Below, piece after piece: positions 9,206 to 16,162 of a DNA stretch of 64,000 bases. How positions within the stretch are numbered: position 1 is the first letter of the stretch; every line of letters starts with the position of its first letter. Source of the stretch: Sphingomonas mollis (GTDB lineage Bacteria > Pseudomonadota > Alphaproteobacteria > Sphingomonadales > Sphingomonadaceae); assembly GCF_016427505.1 (NCBI RefSeq), contig NZ_JAELXS010000003.1:62001-126000 (forward strand), in the 5' to 3' direction. Position numbers and translations under genes: made by a program. The notes beneath the pieces are model-generated. The model did not search any database. It was not told the DNA's origin and saw only the letters and a list, made by a program, of their open reading frames with translations.

Positions 9206-9524
9206 GTGGGTAACGTTCTCGATCGTGGGCGAGAAGTAATTGCTTCCGGGACGGGGAGGGTGGGGAAATGATTGGGCGTCTAGTCGGCCGACAGGCAGGC
9301 CGTCGTCGGCATTGTCTAGGTCATTTTTTCGGTTTGGTATTGTTATAGTTTCTCAAAGTTATGAAGGTTTCTAGCAGCGGTGAGCTTTGATCAGTCCATC
9401 TGAGGCTGTCGTCTGTTTCCAGCGTTTGCGGGATGCTGGCGGGAGTAAAACGGTGATTGAGTTGTCTAATGCCAGTCAGAGGGGCCGCCGCCGCCATTGA
9501 TGTTTGGCAGCGGCGGTGGGTAGT

Positions 9525-9872
9525 TCATCCAATGGTGTGTGTGTCGTCAGACAGGCGATTGGCAGGATAGTTCTTCTGAAGCGCGTGGTTCGTAAAGCGG
9601 AAATCACCGTTAGAGCTCCGAACCCACAATCCTCGATCCTGAGCAAAGTCGAAATACGAAAGTGTTTCCGCTGCTCGCTTTCCAAGTGCGGGGTCGAGAA
9701 GATCGGTTAGGTCTTGCTCCATCGTGGTCCACGGACGGCCGCTGCCAACATATGCTGCAACGATGCCGATCATGTCCCTCACGGCGAACGGCTGATCATG
9801 GGTTTCTCGCGACAGGGCATAATCGACGATGGCGCGACCACGGATGAGGGCGGATTGATGGACGATATTCAT
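9525..9872 (-). CDS. hypothetical island protein, 115 aa
   Basis: A complete small gene with AAGGA before the ATG and the sequence MNIVHQSALIRGRAIVDYALS at its start. No domain is recognised. It is the first gene of the leftward replication/integration transcription unit, directly facing the regulator gene across a 250-bp divergent control region. In satellites this position is often occupied by a small DNA-binding or replication accessory protein; that is inference from place only. Confidence 0.6.
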   Translation of the reverse strand: MNIVHQSALIRGRAIVDYALSRETHDQPFAVRDMIGIVAAYVGSGRPWTTMEQDLTDLLDPALGKRAAETLSYFDFAQDRGLWVRSSNGDFRFTNHALQKNYPANRLSDDTHTIG

Positions 9873-10120
9873 TTAGCTTGTCCTTGAAGGTGGACCTGAA
9901 CCAAAACGTGATGGCCAAGGGCGCTGCCGGTTGACCAACGCCGGCTCCTAATACGAGTATGATTATCTGGCTGAAAAGACGCGTGATTTTCACGTTTCGC
10001 AGGTGATGGCTTTTTTAGGGGGCGCCTTGGACGCCGGGTGAGTCAAGCGTTACGAACTTGACACCGCGATGAGCATCAATGTTGGTGCCTTACACATGGG
10101 CAAGGAATTAAAGGGGTATT
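9873..10120. promoter_or_regulatory. divergent control region of the island
   Basis: About 250 bases separate the leftward replication/integration genes from the rightward regulator. A TTGACA at 10058-10063 could be the -35 of the regulator promoter, although no good -10 follows at 17 bp. An exact inverted repeat CGTGA-TTT-TCACG (9985-9997) is a candidate operator. The regulator is preceded by a good AAAGGGG ribosome site. Confidence 0.45.
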
Positions 10121-10952
10121 ATGCCGGTCTCAAATAGTGCTTCGGAACTCTCGACGATACGATTCGAATGGTTACTGATATTTCTTCAAGTCATCGAGGG
10201 TTCGAGCTATAAAGAGATCGGGGCTGTTGTTGGTGTTGATGCAACAAATATTTCGAGAAGATTAAGTAATATCGAAGATTCTTTTTTGCGCCAGTCTTTA
10301 TAAAAAAGTTGTGAAAGTTGAAAATGTGAACCCGGTGTTTCTAGATATAGCAAACGCAGTTATATTAGAGTTAGTTAATCTGATGAAAGACCTAGATGCT
10401 TTGTCGGAGATTGATAATTCTGAGACAATACTAAAATTATCTGTCAGAGATTTCCAGATTTTTAATGAACTTTACCAAAGTAGAGGTCAAAAAATAGTGG
10501 CGTATAATCTCAATATAAGCCGAGCGACCATTCATCGTTCAATAAACAACATTGAGAATGCATTTAAATCTCAGAATTTGTTCGGGGTCAGAGGTTCGAA
10601 TTCACTATCGGCCATCACTAGGCGTATATATGAAAGCTCATCTAAAATCGTTCGTCTGCTGGAGGGTTTCGTTCCTGTGATGAAGGTTGTCTATAATCAT
10701 CCGGATTTTGAGAAATTGACGATGATTGAACTTTTACGAGCGGTAGAAATATTCTATCGTTCCCAGCTAAGAGCTTGGTCTTTAGCTAAGGAAAGACGAG
10801 CGCTTGAAAAGCGATCTAAACTTGAAAAGCAAGATAAGATAGCTGAGGCGGATTCAAATATTCATTTCTATCAAGAAAGACGTGAATTAGCCCGTATATA
10901 TCTCGATGATATGTGTGCCCTATCACCAATGATGACTACCGTGCCCTCATGA
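10121..10952 (+). pseudogene. tandem LysR-like HTH regulator, split by a one-base frameshift
   Basis: The first 60 codons encode a winged HTH of LysR type (LLIFLQVIEGSSYKEIGAVVG then NISRRLSNIEDSF) and end at a TAA. A second frame from GTG 10311 (213 codons) begins KVENVNPVFLDIANAV, which is exactly what should follow. It carries a second HTH of the same type (YNLNISRATIHRSINNIENAF) and a charged C-terminal helix. Removing one T from the run of six near 10281-10287 joins both into a ~277-residue protein. The run may be a real mutation, a slippage site or a sequencing error. By position it is the island's control protein. AT-rich. If the frames are truly separate, the second could still be translated from its GTG. 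Confidence 0.7.
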
Positions 10953-11357
10953 GTTGCTTAGCAGGCCAGTATAGAGGCGAAGCATATGTGTTAAATTACT
11001 GGCTGAAAGATGACTGTATTCGAAAAACATAATGAGGGCGAAGCCGCTATTGCCAACCGTGACGATCATCTCGAACCATCCGTCATGCCGAACCAGCCAA
11101 TCCCAGAACGGATGAAAGCCGTCGTCGCCAAAGCGGATGCCATCAATCGGCTCGGTCAGTGGCGAGAAGCCTACGTGACGAATGATATCGGCTTCGGTGT
11201 CACCCGCCTCTACGACGAGGTATTCGGTATAGTCGGTCAGGTCATAATCGGGCGTAACGAGGGTAGCTATATGATCGGTCAACAGCTTACGTAACTGAGG
11301 TTCGAGGTCGAGCGTCAGGGCATGCGCCATCGTGGCGGCATCGTAGAGGTGCATCAT
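10947..11357 (-). CDS. hypothetical protein, paralogue of 11470-11850
   Basis: About 136 residues from the ATG pair giving MMHLYDAATMAHALTLD, chosen because AAGG precedes it. The centre VVEAGDTEADIIRHVGFSPLTEP and the following WDWLVRHDGWFEMIVTVGNSG align with VPEAGDTFDAIERAVGLPLTDS and WVIDHGGAYEAPYILSDDGSG of the neighbouring gene, so the two are diverged duplicates. No known domain. It overlaps the regulator end by 6 bases on the opposite strand. An intrinsic terminator lies just ahead of the ribosome site. Confidence 0.65.
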   Translation of the reverse strand: MMHLYDAATMAHALTLDLEPQLRKLLTDHIATLVTPDYDLTDYTEYLVVEAGDTEADIIRHVGFSPLTEPIDGIRFGDDGFHPFWDWLVRHDGWFEMIVTVGNSGFALIMFFEYSHLSASNLTHMLRLYTGLLSNS

Positions 11358-11377
11358 GGTGAGGCCTTTCGGACATG

Positions 11378-11409
11378 AAAAACCCGCCAAGACGGAAGTG
11401 TCTCGCGGG
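11378..11409 (-). terminator. intrinsic terminator ahead of the 10947-11357 gene
   Basis: On the minus strand a GC-rich stem (CCCGC and AGAC arms, small bulge, 6-nt loop) runs straight into TTTTT. It lies about 20 bases before the next gene's start codon, so it separates the two paralogues or works as an attenuator. Confidence 0.7.
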
Positions 11410-11469
11410 CTGCGGTTTCATCGGATTTGCTGCGTTTCGACGTCCAAGACGTCCTGCAGGTATGGGAGG

Positions 11470-11850
11470 CTAGAACGGGACTGGGGTCACCACCTGTTGA
11501 TCGATCGGGTCTGAGTGTTCGGGTTGCTGGGCATGGTCGCGGAGGACCGTCATCAACCGTGGACTGATGCCATCATCGTCGGGGACAATAAGAATCACAC
11601 CCGATCCGTCATCGCTGAGGATGTACGGTGCTTCATAGGCGCCGCCGTGATCGATGACCCACTCGAAGGAGTCCGTCAGCGGTAAGCCGACCGCGCGTTC
11701 GATGGCGTCAAAGGTATCGCCTGCCTCTGGAACGATAAAAGTCGCCAGCTCGATCAGGTCGCCGCGTAACAGGAGAATGCGCTTGATGGTGTCGGCTATC
11801 GGTAGGGTGAGCGTACGCGTCAGCGCCGCCGCATCGGTGATGATGAGCAT
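11470..11850 (-). CDS. hypothetical protein, paralogue of 10947-11357
   Basis: This 126-residue protein starts MLIITDAAALTRTLTLPIAD, with an acidic centre and a proline/glutamine tail. It shares the pattern AGDTFDAIERAVGLPLTDSF and the WVIDHGGAYE segment with the gene to its left. Function unknown. The compact acidic make-up could suit an anti-defence or regulatory protein, but nothing in the sequence proves that. It too is preceded by an intrinsic terminator about 20 bases upstream of its start. Confidence 0.65.
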   Translation of the reverse strand: MLIITDAAALTRTLTLPIADTIKRILLLRGDLIELATFIVPEAGDTFDAIERAVGLPLTDSFEWVIDHGGAYEAPYILSDDGSGVILIVPDDDGISPRLMTVLRDHAQQPEHSDPIDQQVVTPVPF

Positions 11851-11867
11851 GATGTTCTCCGGGCAAT

Positions 11868-11896
11868 AAAAAAGCCCCCGGCGGGATGCCGAGGGC
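11868..11896 (-). terminator. intrinsic terminator ahead of the 11470-11850 gene
   Basis: On the minus strand an 8-bp stem (GCCCTCGG/CCGGGGGC, one G-T pair) is followed by TTTTTT. It ends the transcript of the small membrane protein gene or attenuates the next one. Confidence 0.75.
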
Positions 11897-11924
11897 TGCG
11901 TGTCGTGGTGATTTGGTCGGAAAG

Positions 11925-12191
11925 TTATCCCGGATCAGGCGCTGGCGATGCCGCGACCTGTTCGACCTTCTTCGGCTTCTTGATGAAGAACCCGAGGACG
12001 ATCAGACCGAGCAATCCGAAGCCGATGATCGGATGGGTGCTTATCAAGGTGATGAAGCCGCCAACGGCGAGCAACGATACTGTCTCCTTGGTTCGGAAGA
12101 TGAGGCCTGCGATGATGAGGCCGATGATCGCAAACTTGATGACGGCCAGCGCCATCGTGAACACGATCAAGGCCAGGATGAGCTTGCCCAT
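11925..12191 (-). CDS. small membrane protein, 88 aa
   Basis: Two to three hydrophobic helices (LILALIVFTMALAVIKFAII, then LLAVGGFITLI and IIGFGLLGLIVLGFFI) end in a lysine-rich, proline-rich cytosolic tail KKPKKVEQ. No family recognised. It lies in a row of leftward small island genes. Small membrane proteins are common in satellites and in defence modules, but the role here is unknown. Confidence 0.6.
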   Translation of the reverse strand: MGKLILALIVFTMALAVIKFAIIGLIIAGLIFRTKETVSLLAVGGFITLISTHPIIGFGLLGLIVLGFFIKKPKKVEQVAASPAPDPG

Positions 12192-12253
12192 CGCCTAGCT
12201 GCCGCCGATCGCAGAGTGGTGCATTGGCGCCCCATCCGACTTCGCCCAGTCGA

Positions 12254-12622
12254 TCATAGTTTCCACCGTGCTTCAGCGAACGCGCGGCAGGAGGTGCGGG
12301 CATTGAGGATATTCCGTCCGGTGGATACGCGGATGGTCTGCTCGTTGATCGGCTCGATCTCCTTACCCCGCTGCTTCGCCTCGTCATAAGCGCGTGAGGT
12401 CGCCAGCGAACGACAGGCAACCAGCAAGGCGCCGGCTTCCGGGACGAATTGATAACGGCTGTAACGCACCTCGACGGTGAAGCCGGCGGCAGTGTCCTTG
12501 ACGGCGAAGTGAGCGTTCTTGTCGGCAACCTCGGTAAGAGGATGGGACACGTCGGCTGGATGGGTGCAGGCGGCGGCGGCGAGCGCTGCGCTGAGGACGA
12601 GCGTCTTCGTTTTCAGAATCAT
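12254..12622 (-). CDS. small secreted lipoprotein, hypothetical
   Basis: About 122 residues from an ATG with a good AGGGAG site. The leader MILKTKTLVLSAALAAAACT ends in a lipobox-like AAAC. The mature part has two further cysteines (VACRS, TSCRAF) and ends ARWKL. The frame is open 12 codons upstream, but the leader favours the internal ATG. No homologous domain is recognised. It may be a surface lipoprotein, for example one affecting phage entry, but that is speculation. Confidence 0.6.
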   Translation of the reverse strand: MILKTKTLVLSAALAAAACTHPADVSHPLTEVADKNAHFAVKDTAAGFTVEVRYSRYQFVPEAGALLVACRSLATSRAYDEAKQRGKEIEPINEQTIRVSTGRNILNARTSCRAFAEARWKL

Positions 12623-12658
12623 AATATTCTCCCTGTTGATGTGATGCGGACGCGACAA

Positions 12659-13086
12659 AGGGCGTCAGGACGCAGGTGCGCTTACGTATAACTTTGATGC
12701 GTTCATTGGACTGCCCCCTCGCGGGGCGACGTGCGGCTCAGACCTTGCGCCACCCCTATGTTCCTCTCGGGGCGACGGCCGAAGCCGGATGTTAGGAACC
12801 TGATCAGAGAGCAGGCGCATGCGCCTTTATCGGCCGAAACCGACTGGACATACGCGCATGCCACCCGGCCCCGCTTGAAGCAGTGACCGAGTTCTCTGAA
12901 AGGGGTTCCTACGCCCCACCTCCCGGCTTTCACGGGGGGGCACGGCGATCATGGAAGGCTGGCGGGCGGATCGCAATAGCCCTTTGCGGGCTATCGAGGC
13001 ATGCTAGTCAGCCTTCCTATATAAGATGGCATTCGTTCCGCATATGTTCTATAATGCGTTTCTAGCAATAGCTAAGGATAGAAGCG
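12659..13086. other. gap before the TIR gene, no gene recognised
   Basis: About 430 bases with several GC-rich short inverted repeats (for example AGCCC-TTTG-CGGGCT near 12976-12990). A 76-codon minus-strand frame (12703-12933) has composition typical of a chance frame. The final 80 bases are AT-rich and probably hold the TIR promoter. Confidence 0.45.
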
Positions 13087-14049
13087 ATGTCATTGGCCAC
13101 CGATCGATCCTCGCTCATTCGCATAAACAAAGAAATTGGAGATATGCGCGCGAAAGAAGCTGCGGAGGTTAAGAGGTCCGCAGAAGCGCAGAAAAAGATG
13201 TTTGCTGCTCAAGCTAGTGCCACCAAGGCAAGTTCGGCTAGCTCGCGCGCCTCATATGCGTCGGCAGCCGAACGGGAGAGCAAGAACATGATAGCTGCTC
13301 AATCTAATCAAAGTCGATACTCCGATCAGGTTGCTTCTAAATCAAAGGAGGCAGCCCGCCTTCAGGAGCGGATTGTCAACGAGGAGGAACGTGAGCGAAA
13401 GAGCACGCAGGCCGTTGATGAAAAGCGACGTCGGGACGACGCAACGCGGCAACGCGCAGATGTTGAGCGCGAAAAGAAGGCAGCGGTTGCGCGTCAGAAG
13501 GTTGACCGTGTTCTTCAGCAGCGGATTTCAGATTTGGAGGCCCAGCTTGCGGAGCAACTTAAGGCTTCGGCGGATGCGACCCCCAGCTTCAGCTTATCTC
13601 CTCCTGAAGGCGAGCAGGCGGTGTACGACGTGTTTATTTCGCATGCTTGGGAGGACAAAGCCGAATTTGTCGACGAATTTGCGCAGAAAGCGCGCGATGC
13701 AGGATTGCGTGTTTGGTACGATCGCTTTTCTCTGCGGTGGGGTGACAGTCTTCGACAGGGGATCGACGCCGGTTTGCGCGGTTCGTATTTCGGCGTTGCC
13801 GTTCTGTCTCCCAACTTTTTTGCCAAAGAATGGACTAACTATGAACTTGATGGCCTGATTGAGCGCGCATTAGACGGATCGGGACGATTGTTGCCAATAT
13901 GGCACCGATTGACCAAAGATGATGTGCGCAAGTACGCGCCATCACTCGCTGGCCGATTGGCATTGAACACAAGCTTACTGTCAGCTGACGATATTGTGGC
14001 AGAACTCGTTACTCTTCGAGACAGCTACCGGGACAGTTCGGAAGCTTAA
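13087..14049 (+). CDS. TIR-domain protein with long coiled-coil N-terminus
   Basis: This is a 320-residue protein. Residues ~10-160 are an alanine-, lysine- and glutamate-rich helical region, almost certainly coiled coil. A TIR domain starts at YDVFISHAWEDK (residues ~180-191), with the characteristic LRVWYDRF and the putative catalytic glutamate in NYELDGL (E253). Bacterial TIR domains of this type often cleave NAD+ and kill the infected cell. The coiled coil would serve for oligomerisation or sensing. It stands alone, with no Thoeris ThsA, CBASS or Argonaute partner next to it. It converges with the reverse transcriptase gene 34 bases away, so the two are separate units. Confidence 0.85.
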   Translation: MSLATDRSSLIRINKEIGDMRAKEAAEVKRSAEAQKKMFAAQASATKASSASSRASYASAAERESKNMIAAQSNQSRYSDQVASKSKEAARLQERIVNEEERERKSTQAVDEKRRRDDATRQRADVEREKKAAVARQKVDRVLQQRISDLEAQLAEQLKASADATPSFSLSPPEGEQAVYDVFISHAWEDKAEFVDEFAQKARDAGLRVWYDRFSLRWGDSLRQGIDAGLRGSYFGVAVLSPNFFAKEWTNYELDGLIERALDGSGRLLPIWHRLTKDDVRKYAPSLAGRLALNTSLLSADDIVAELVTLRDSYRDSSEA

Positions 14050-14082
14050 TAGAGTAAAAATTAGCTGGTCGCGTTGGTAGCA

Positions 14083-15342
14083 TCAGCTAGATGCCTTAGG
14101 CGAGGGCTTGTATTCCTTGATACGGTCAAGGCTTCGAAGCGCAAATCTATGCAGCTTTTTCGCCTGGGCCTTCATGGACTTGCTTCCAAGTTCATCAGCT
14201 GATCGCCCGACGTACGCAATGAAATTCCGCACGCCGACATGGGTCAGCTTGCCGCGCAAGTTGCGCGTGTAGATTTTATCTGCCTTGCCGTTGTCGATGC
14301 GAAGCTTGCCTTCGCGTTCAGCCTTTCGGACCGCGCGCTTGGCGCTGCGCCATTGCTTTGACATGGAGCCAGGACGTACCTTCGCGTCTACATAGCCCAT
14401 GTTATAGCCGAGGTACTGGTACGTCTCGCGTTCATCACCCTCAAGGTGACAGCGATCCGTCTTGGCTGGCTGAATTTCCAGAGCCTCGTCGGCAATCGCC
14501 GCCATGACTACGGCTTCCAACTCAGCCGCCTGATCGGGATGGCAGGCGACGAGCATGTCATCGGAATACCGCTGATAAAGCGCTCCACGCTTCTCTGCCT
14601 CGGCCTTCAGCTTCTGGTCGAATTCGACCATGTAAAGGTTGGACATGCTGGCGCTGATCGGCGTGCCTTGCGGGATACCGAAGGCATTGGGGTTTTTATG
14701 AATCTTGATACCAGCGGCGTTCAGCTCTTCCAGCGTTGCAACTGGCGCACGCACTTTCCTCGTTGCCATGCGGGCAGCAAAGATAGAGTTTGCCTTTAGG
14801 TCCTCCTGCTCAACACGTCTAAACTTGGTGATAGATCGAAATACCTTAAACCAGTCACTTGGCAGGTCATCCACCTTGAGCAGCCACTTGAGCCGCCTCT
14901 TCAATTTAGCGTGATTGATGTTGTCGAAGAAACCGGATACGTCGAAGCAAAGAATCGTGACCGGATCATGCGCGCGGACGAACTCCTGCACGACAGCGGC
15001 AAAATGATAGTTGGACTTGCCTAGTGAACGGTAGGCTATCACCGTGTCCTCTAGCCTCACCTCCTTGTACCAAGTGTCTAGGCGTTCAACGAGATCAGCG
15101 GAGTATCGGGCCAAAATGCAGGCGTCGCGGTGCGAGGCGAACATGATATCTCGCTTCTTCGAAACCGTCTTGTGGTCTTTGGGCTTGTAGCGCTTCGTCT
15201 CTTTGATCCGATGGATCAATGGCGACCAAGAGTGCTGGGAAACGAACGCGGGCTCAACCGCATTTGCGAGGGCCCATTCAACACCAATTGGTGCATCAAA
15301 GTGGGGATAGCCTCGGGGGCGGAACCAAGATGGCCTCTTCAT
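14083..15342 (-). CDS. defence-type reverse transcriptase, DRT2-like
   Basis: This is a 419-residue reverse transcriptase with all catalytic parts. The first aspartate is in ILCFDVSGFFDN (D134). The primer-grip region GIPQGTPISASMSN (~222-235) and the catalytic pair in YSDDM (D261, D262) follow. The N-terminal FRPRGYPHFDAPI, the segment AYRSLGKSN and the C-terminal thumb THVGVRNFIAYVGR are what I recognise from unknown-group RTs in anti-phage systems, most like DRT2. Retron hallmarks (NAXXH, VTG) and group II intron maturase domains are absent. The gene stands alone apart from the structured non-coding region just upstream, as DRT2 does. Subclass assignment is from memory of the family, not a search. 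Confidence 0.8.
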   Translation of the reverse strand: MKRPSWFRPRGYPHFDAPIGVEWALANAVEPAFVSQHSWSPLIHRIKETKRYKPKDHKTVSKKRDIMFASHRDACILARYSADLVERLDTWYKEVRLEDTVIAYRSLGKSNYHFAAVVQEFVRAHDPVTILCFDVSGFFDNINHAKLKRRLKWLLKVDDLPSDWFKVFRSITKFRRVEQEDLKANSIFAARMATRKVRAPVATLEELNAAGIKIHKNPNAFGIPQGTPISASMSNLYMVEFDQKLKAEAEKRGALYQRYSDDMLVACHPDQAAELEAVVMAAIADEALEIQPAKTDRCHLEGDERETYQYLGYNMGYVDAKVRPGSMSKQWRSAKRAVRKAEREGKLRIDNGKADKIYTRNLRGKLTHVGVRNFIAYVGRSADELGSKSMKAQAKKLHRFALRSLDRIKEYKPSPKASS

Positions 15343-15660
15343 GATCGGGAATCCTAGCAGTAGCAGAGTCCGGGAGCCAGTTCTGACTCGGAACCCCAGA
15401 ATTAACTAGATGCTCCCGGACGCACGCCACCATCCACAGGTAGGTTATCTCGCAATAGTCTACCTGCGCGAGTCTGAAACGCTAGGTGGTATATTATGAT
15501 CGAGGAGGTCCAAGTCATGCAACTTGAAGTCTCGTATCTGCAACTCGCCGTATGGCTGGCTCGCGGCGCGGCCGTGATCCTGACAATTCTGCGGGTTGAC
15601 AGTTGCAACAATCGTACCCGTCAGCCGATCCTGGGGGCCCAACTTGAATAGCGCCGTGCA
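15343..15660 (-). ncRNA. candidate template RNA of the reverse transcriptase
   Basis: The ~300 bases directly upstream of the RT start are non-coding on the RT strand and rich in stems. There is a 9-bp perfect inverted repeat TCCGGGAGC/GCTCCCGGA (15368-15376 with 15412-15420). A 7-bp hairpin CAGGTAG/CTACCTG (15437-15443 with 15460-15466) sits inside an outer CCACC/GGTGG pairing that reaches ~15489. A CAAGT/ACTTG hairpin lies at 15511-15526. DRT2 systems keep their template RNA in this position. The ends are not defined; no convincing promoter was found to the right, so the boundary at ~15660 is a guess. Confidence 0.5.
15478..15648 (+). other. candidate 'Neo'-type concatemer reading frame
   Basis: This is a stop-free + strand frame opposite the candidate template RNA, i.e. 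in the sense of its cDNA. It reads RWYIMIEEVQVMQLEVSYLQ and then LAVWLARGAAVILTILRVDS, strongly hydrophobic and helix-prone. GAGGAGG (15502-15508) precedes ATG 15517 at ideal spacing. TATGAT (15495-15500) resembles a -10 box and TTGACA (15596-15601) is a perfect -35 box, but 100 bases downstream of it. Rolling-circle copying into tandem repeats would place TTGACA just before the next TATGAT. A 16-bp spacer gives a 123-nt unit, which keeps the frame open without end. As single-copy DNA it could at most encode a 44-residue peptide from ATG 15517. Confidence 0.6.
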
Positions 15661-15989
15661 GCGAAGGAGACAAGGACACCGTTAACAACGTACTAAATTT
15701 GTTCCTCACTGTGGCGCGAACGTCACGGCGGCGCAGATTACCTGAATGACAGGTCAGGCGCCAATGGCCACGTCGACTTTGCCAAACGACGTTCGTTCTC
15801 ACGGCATATTTAGTTAGGGCTTGATCAACGATGCACAGGTTACGCATTCCATCTGCGGGGACCGGCCCTTTCCAAATATCAGCCAATGCCTGCCCAAAGC
15901 ACCCCAAGTAGGACCCAGCCGTCTCCCAAGCTGAAGGTCCGTTTAGCAGGGCGCTGCCGCGTTCCGTTGTGGAAGTGCCTTAAAGGAGG
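15661..15989. other. gap right of the template RNA, no gene recognised
   Basis: About 330 bases in which the promoter of the RT/template RNA unit should lie. A minus-strand frame through 15515-15907 (130 codons) overlaps the template region and shows no domain, so it is not called. No clear -35/-10 pair stands out. Confidence 0.4.
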
Positions 15990-16037
15990 TGGTGCCGCCT
16001 ACAGGATTCGAATCTGTGACCCCCGCATTACGAATGC
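15990..16037 (-). pseudogene. 3' half of a tRNA-Thr(CGU)-like gene
   Basis: On the minus strand an anticodon arm GCATTCGTAATGC with loop TTCGTAA (anticodon CGT) is followed by a variable region, a T arm with loop TTCGAAT, an acceptor strand GGCGGCA and CCA. The 5' half (acceptor, D arm) is missing; a terminator hairpin stands in its place. The T stem also has an A-C mismatch at its closing pair. It is a relic, probably an attachment-site scar of an element that once used a tRNA-Thr gene. Confidence 0.7.
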
Positions 16038-16054
16038 AAAAGGCCCTTCGGGCC
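16038..16054 (-). terminator. queA: intrinsic terminator downstream of queA
   Basis: On the minus strand GGCCC-GAA-GGGCC is followed by TTTT. It lies ~110 bases after the queA stop and before the RT unit, so the island also brought a new terminator for the cyclophilin-queA transcript. Confidence 0.7.
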
Positions 16055-16162
16055 ATATTCCCACTTACCACCTACCGAACGTGATCCTGAAAAGCATTTG
16101 GGCCGTTCCATGCTAAAGACGCCTTCCGAAAGAACGCGCCCACCGCTCCTACCAAAGGTACT

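Noticed and set aside
12703..12933. 76-codon minus-strand frame before the TIR gene
   Set aside because: Composition of a chance frame in GC-rich hairpin DNA; no ribosome site.
15343..15660. Retron msr/msd
   Set aside because: The RT lacks the retron NAXXH and VTG motifs and the pair of a1/a2 repeats framing the RNA; DRT2-like features fit better.
15515..15907. 130-codon minus-strand frame upstream of the RT
   Set aside because: No recognisable domain, no good ribosome site, and it overlaps the structured template region.
15990..16060. Complete tRNA gene
   Set aside because: Only the anticodon-to-CCA half is present; the acceptor 5' strand and D arm are missing and the T stem is mismatched.
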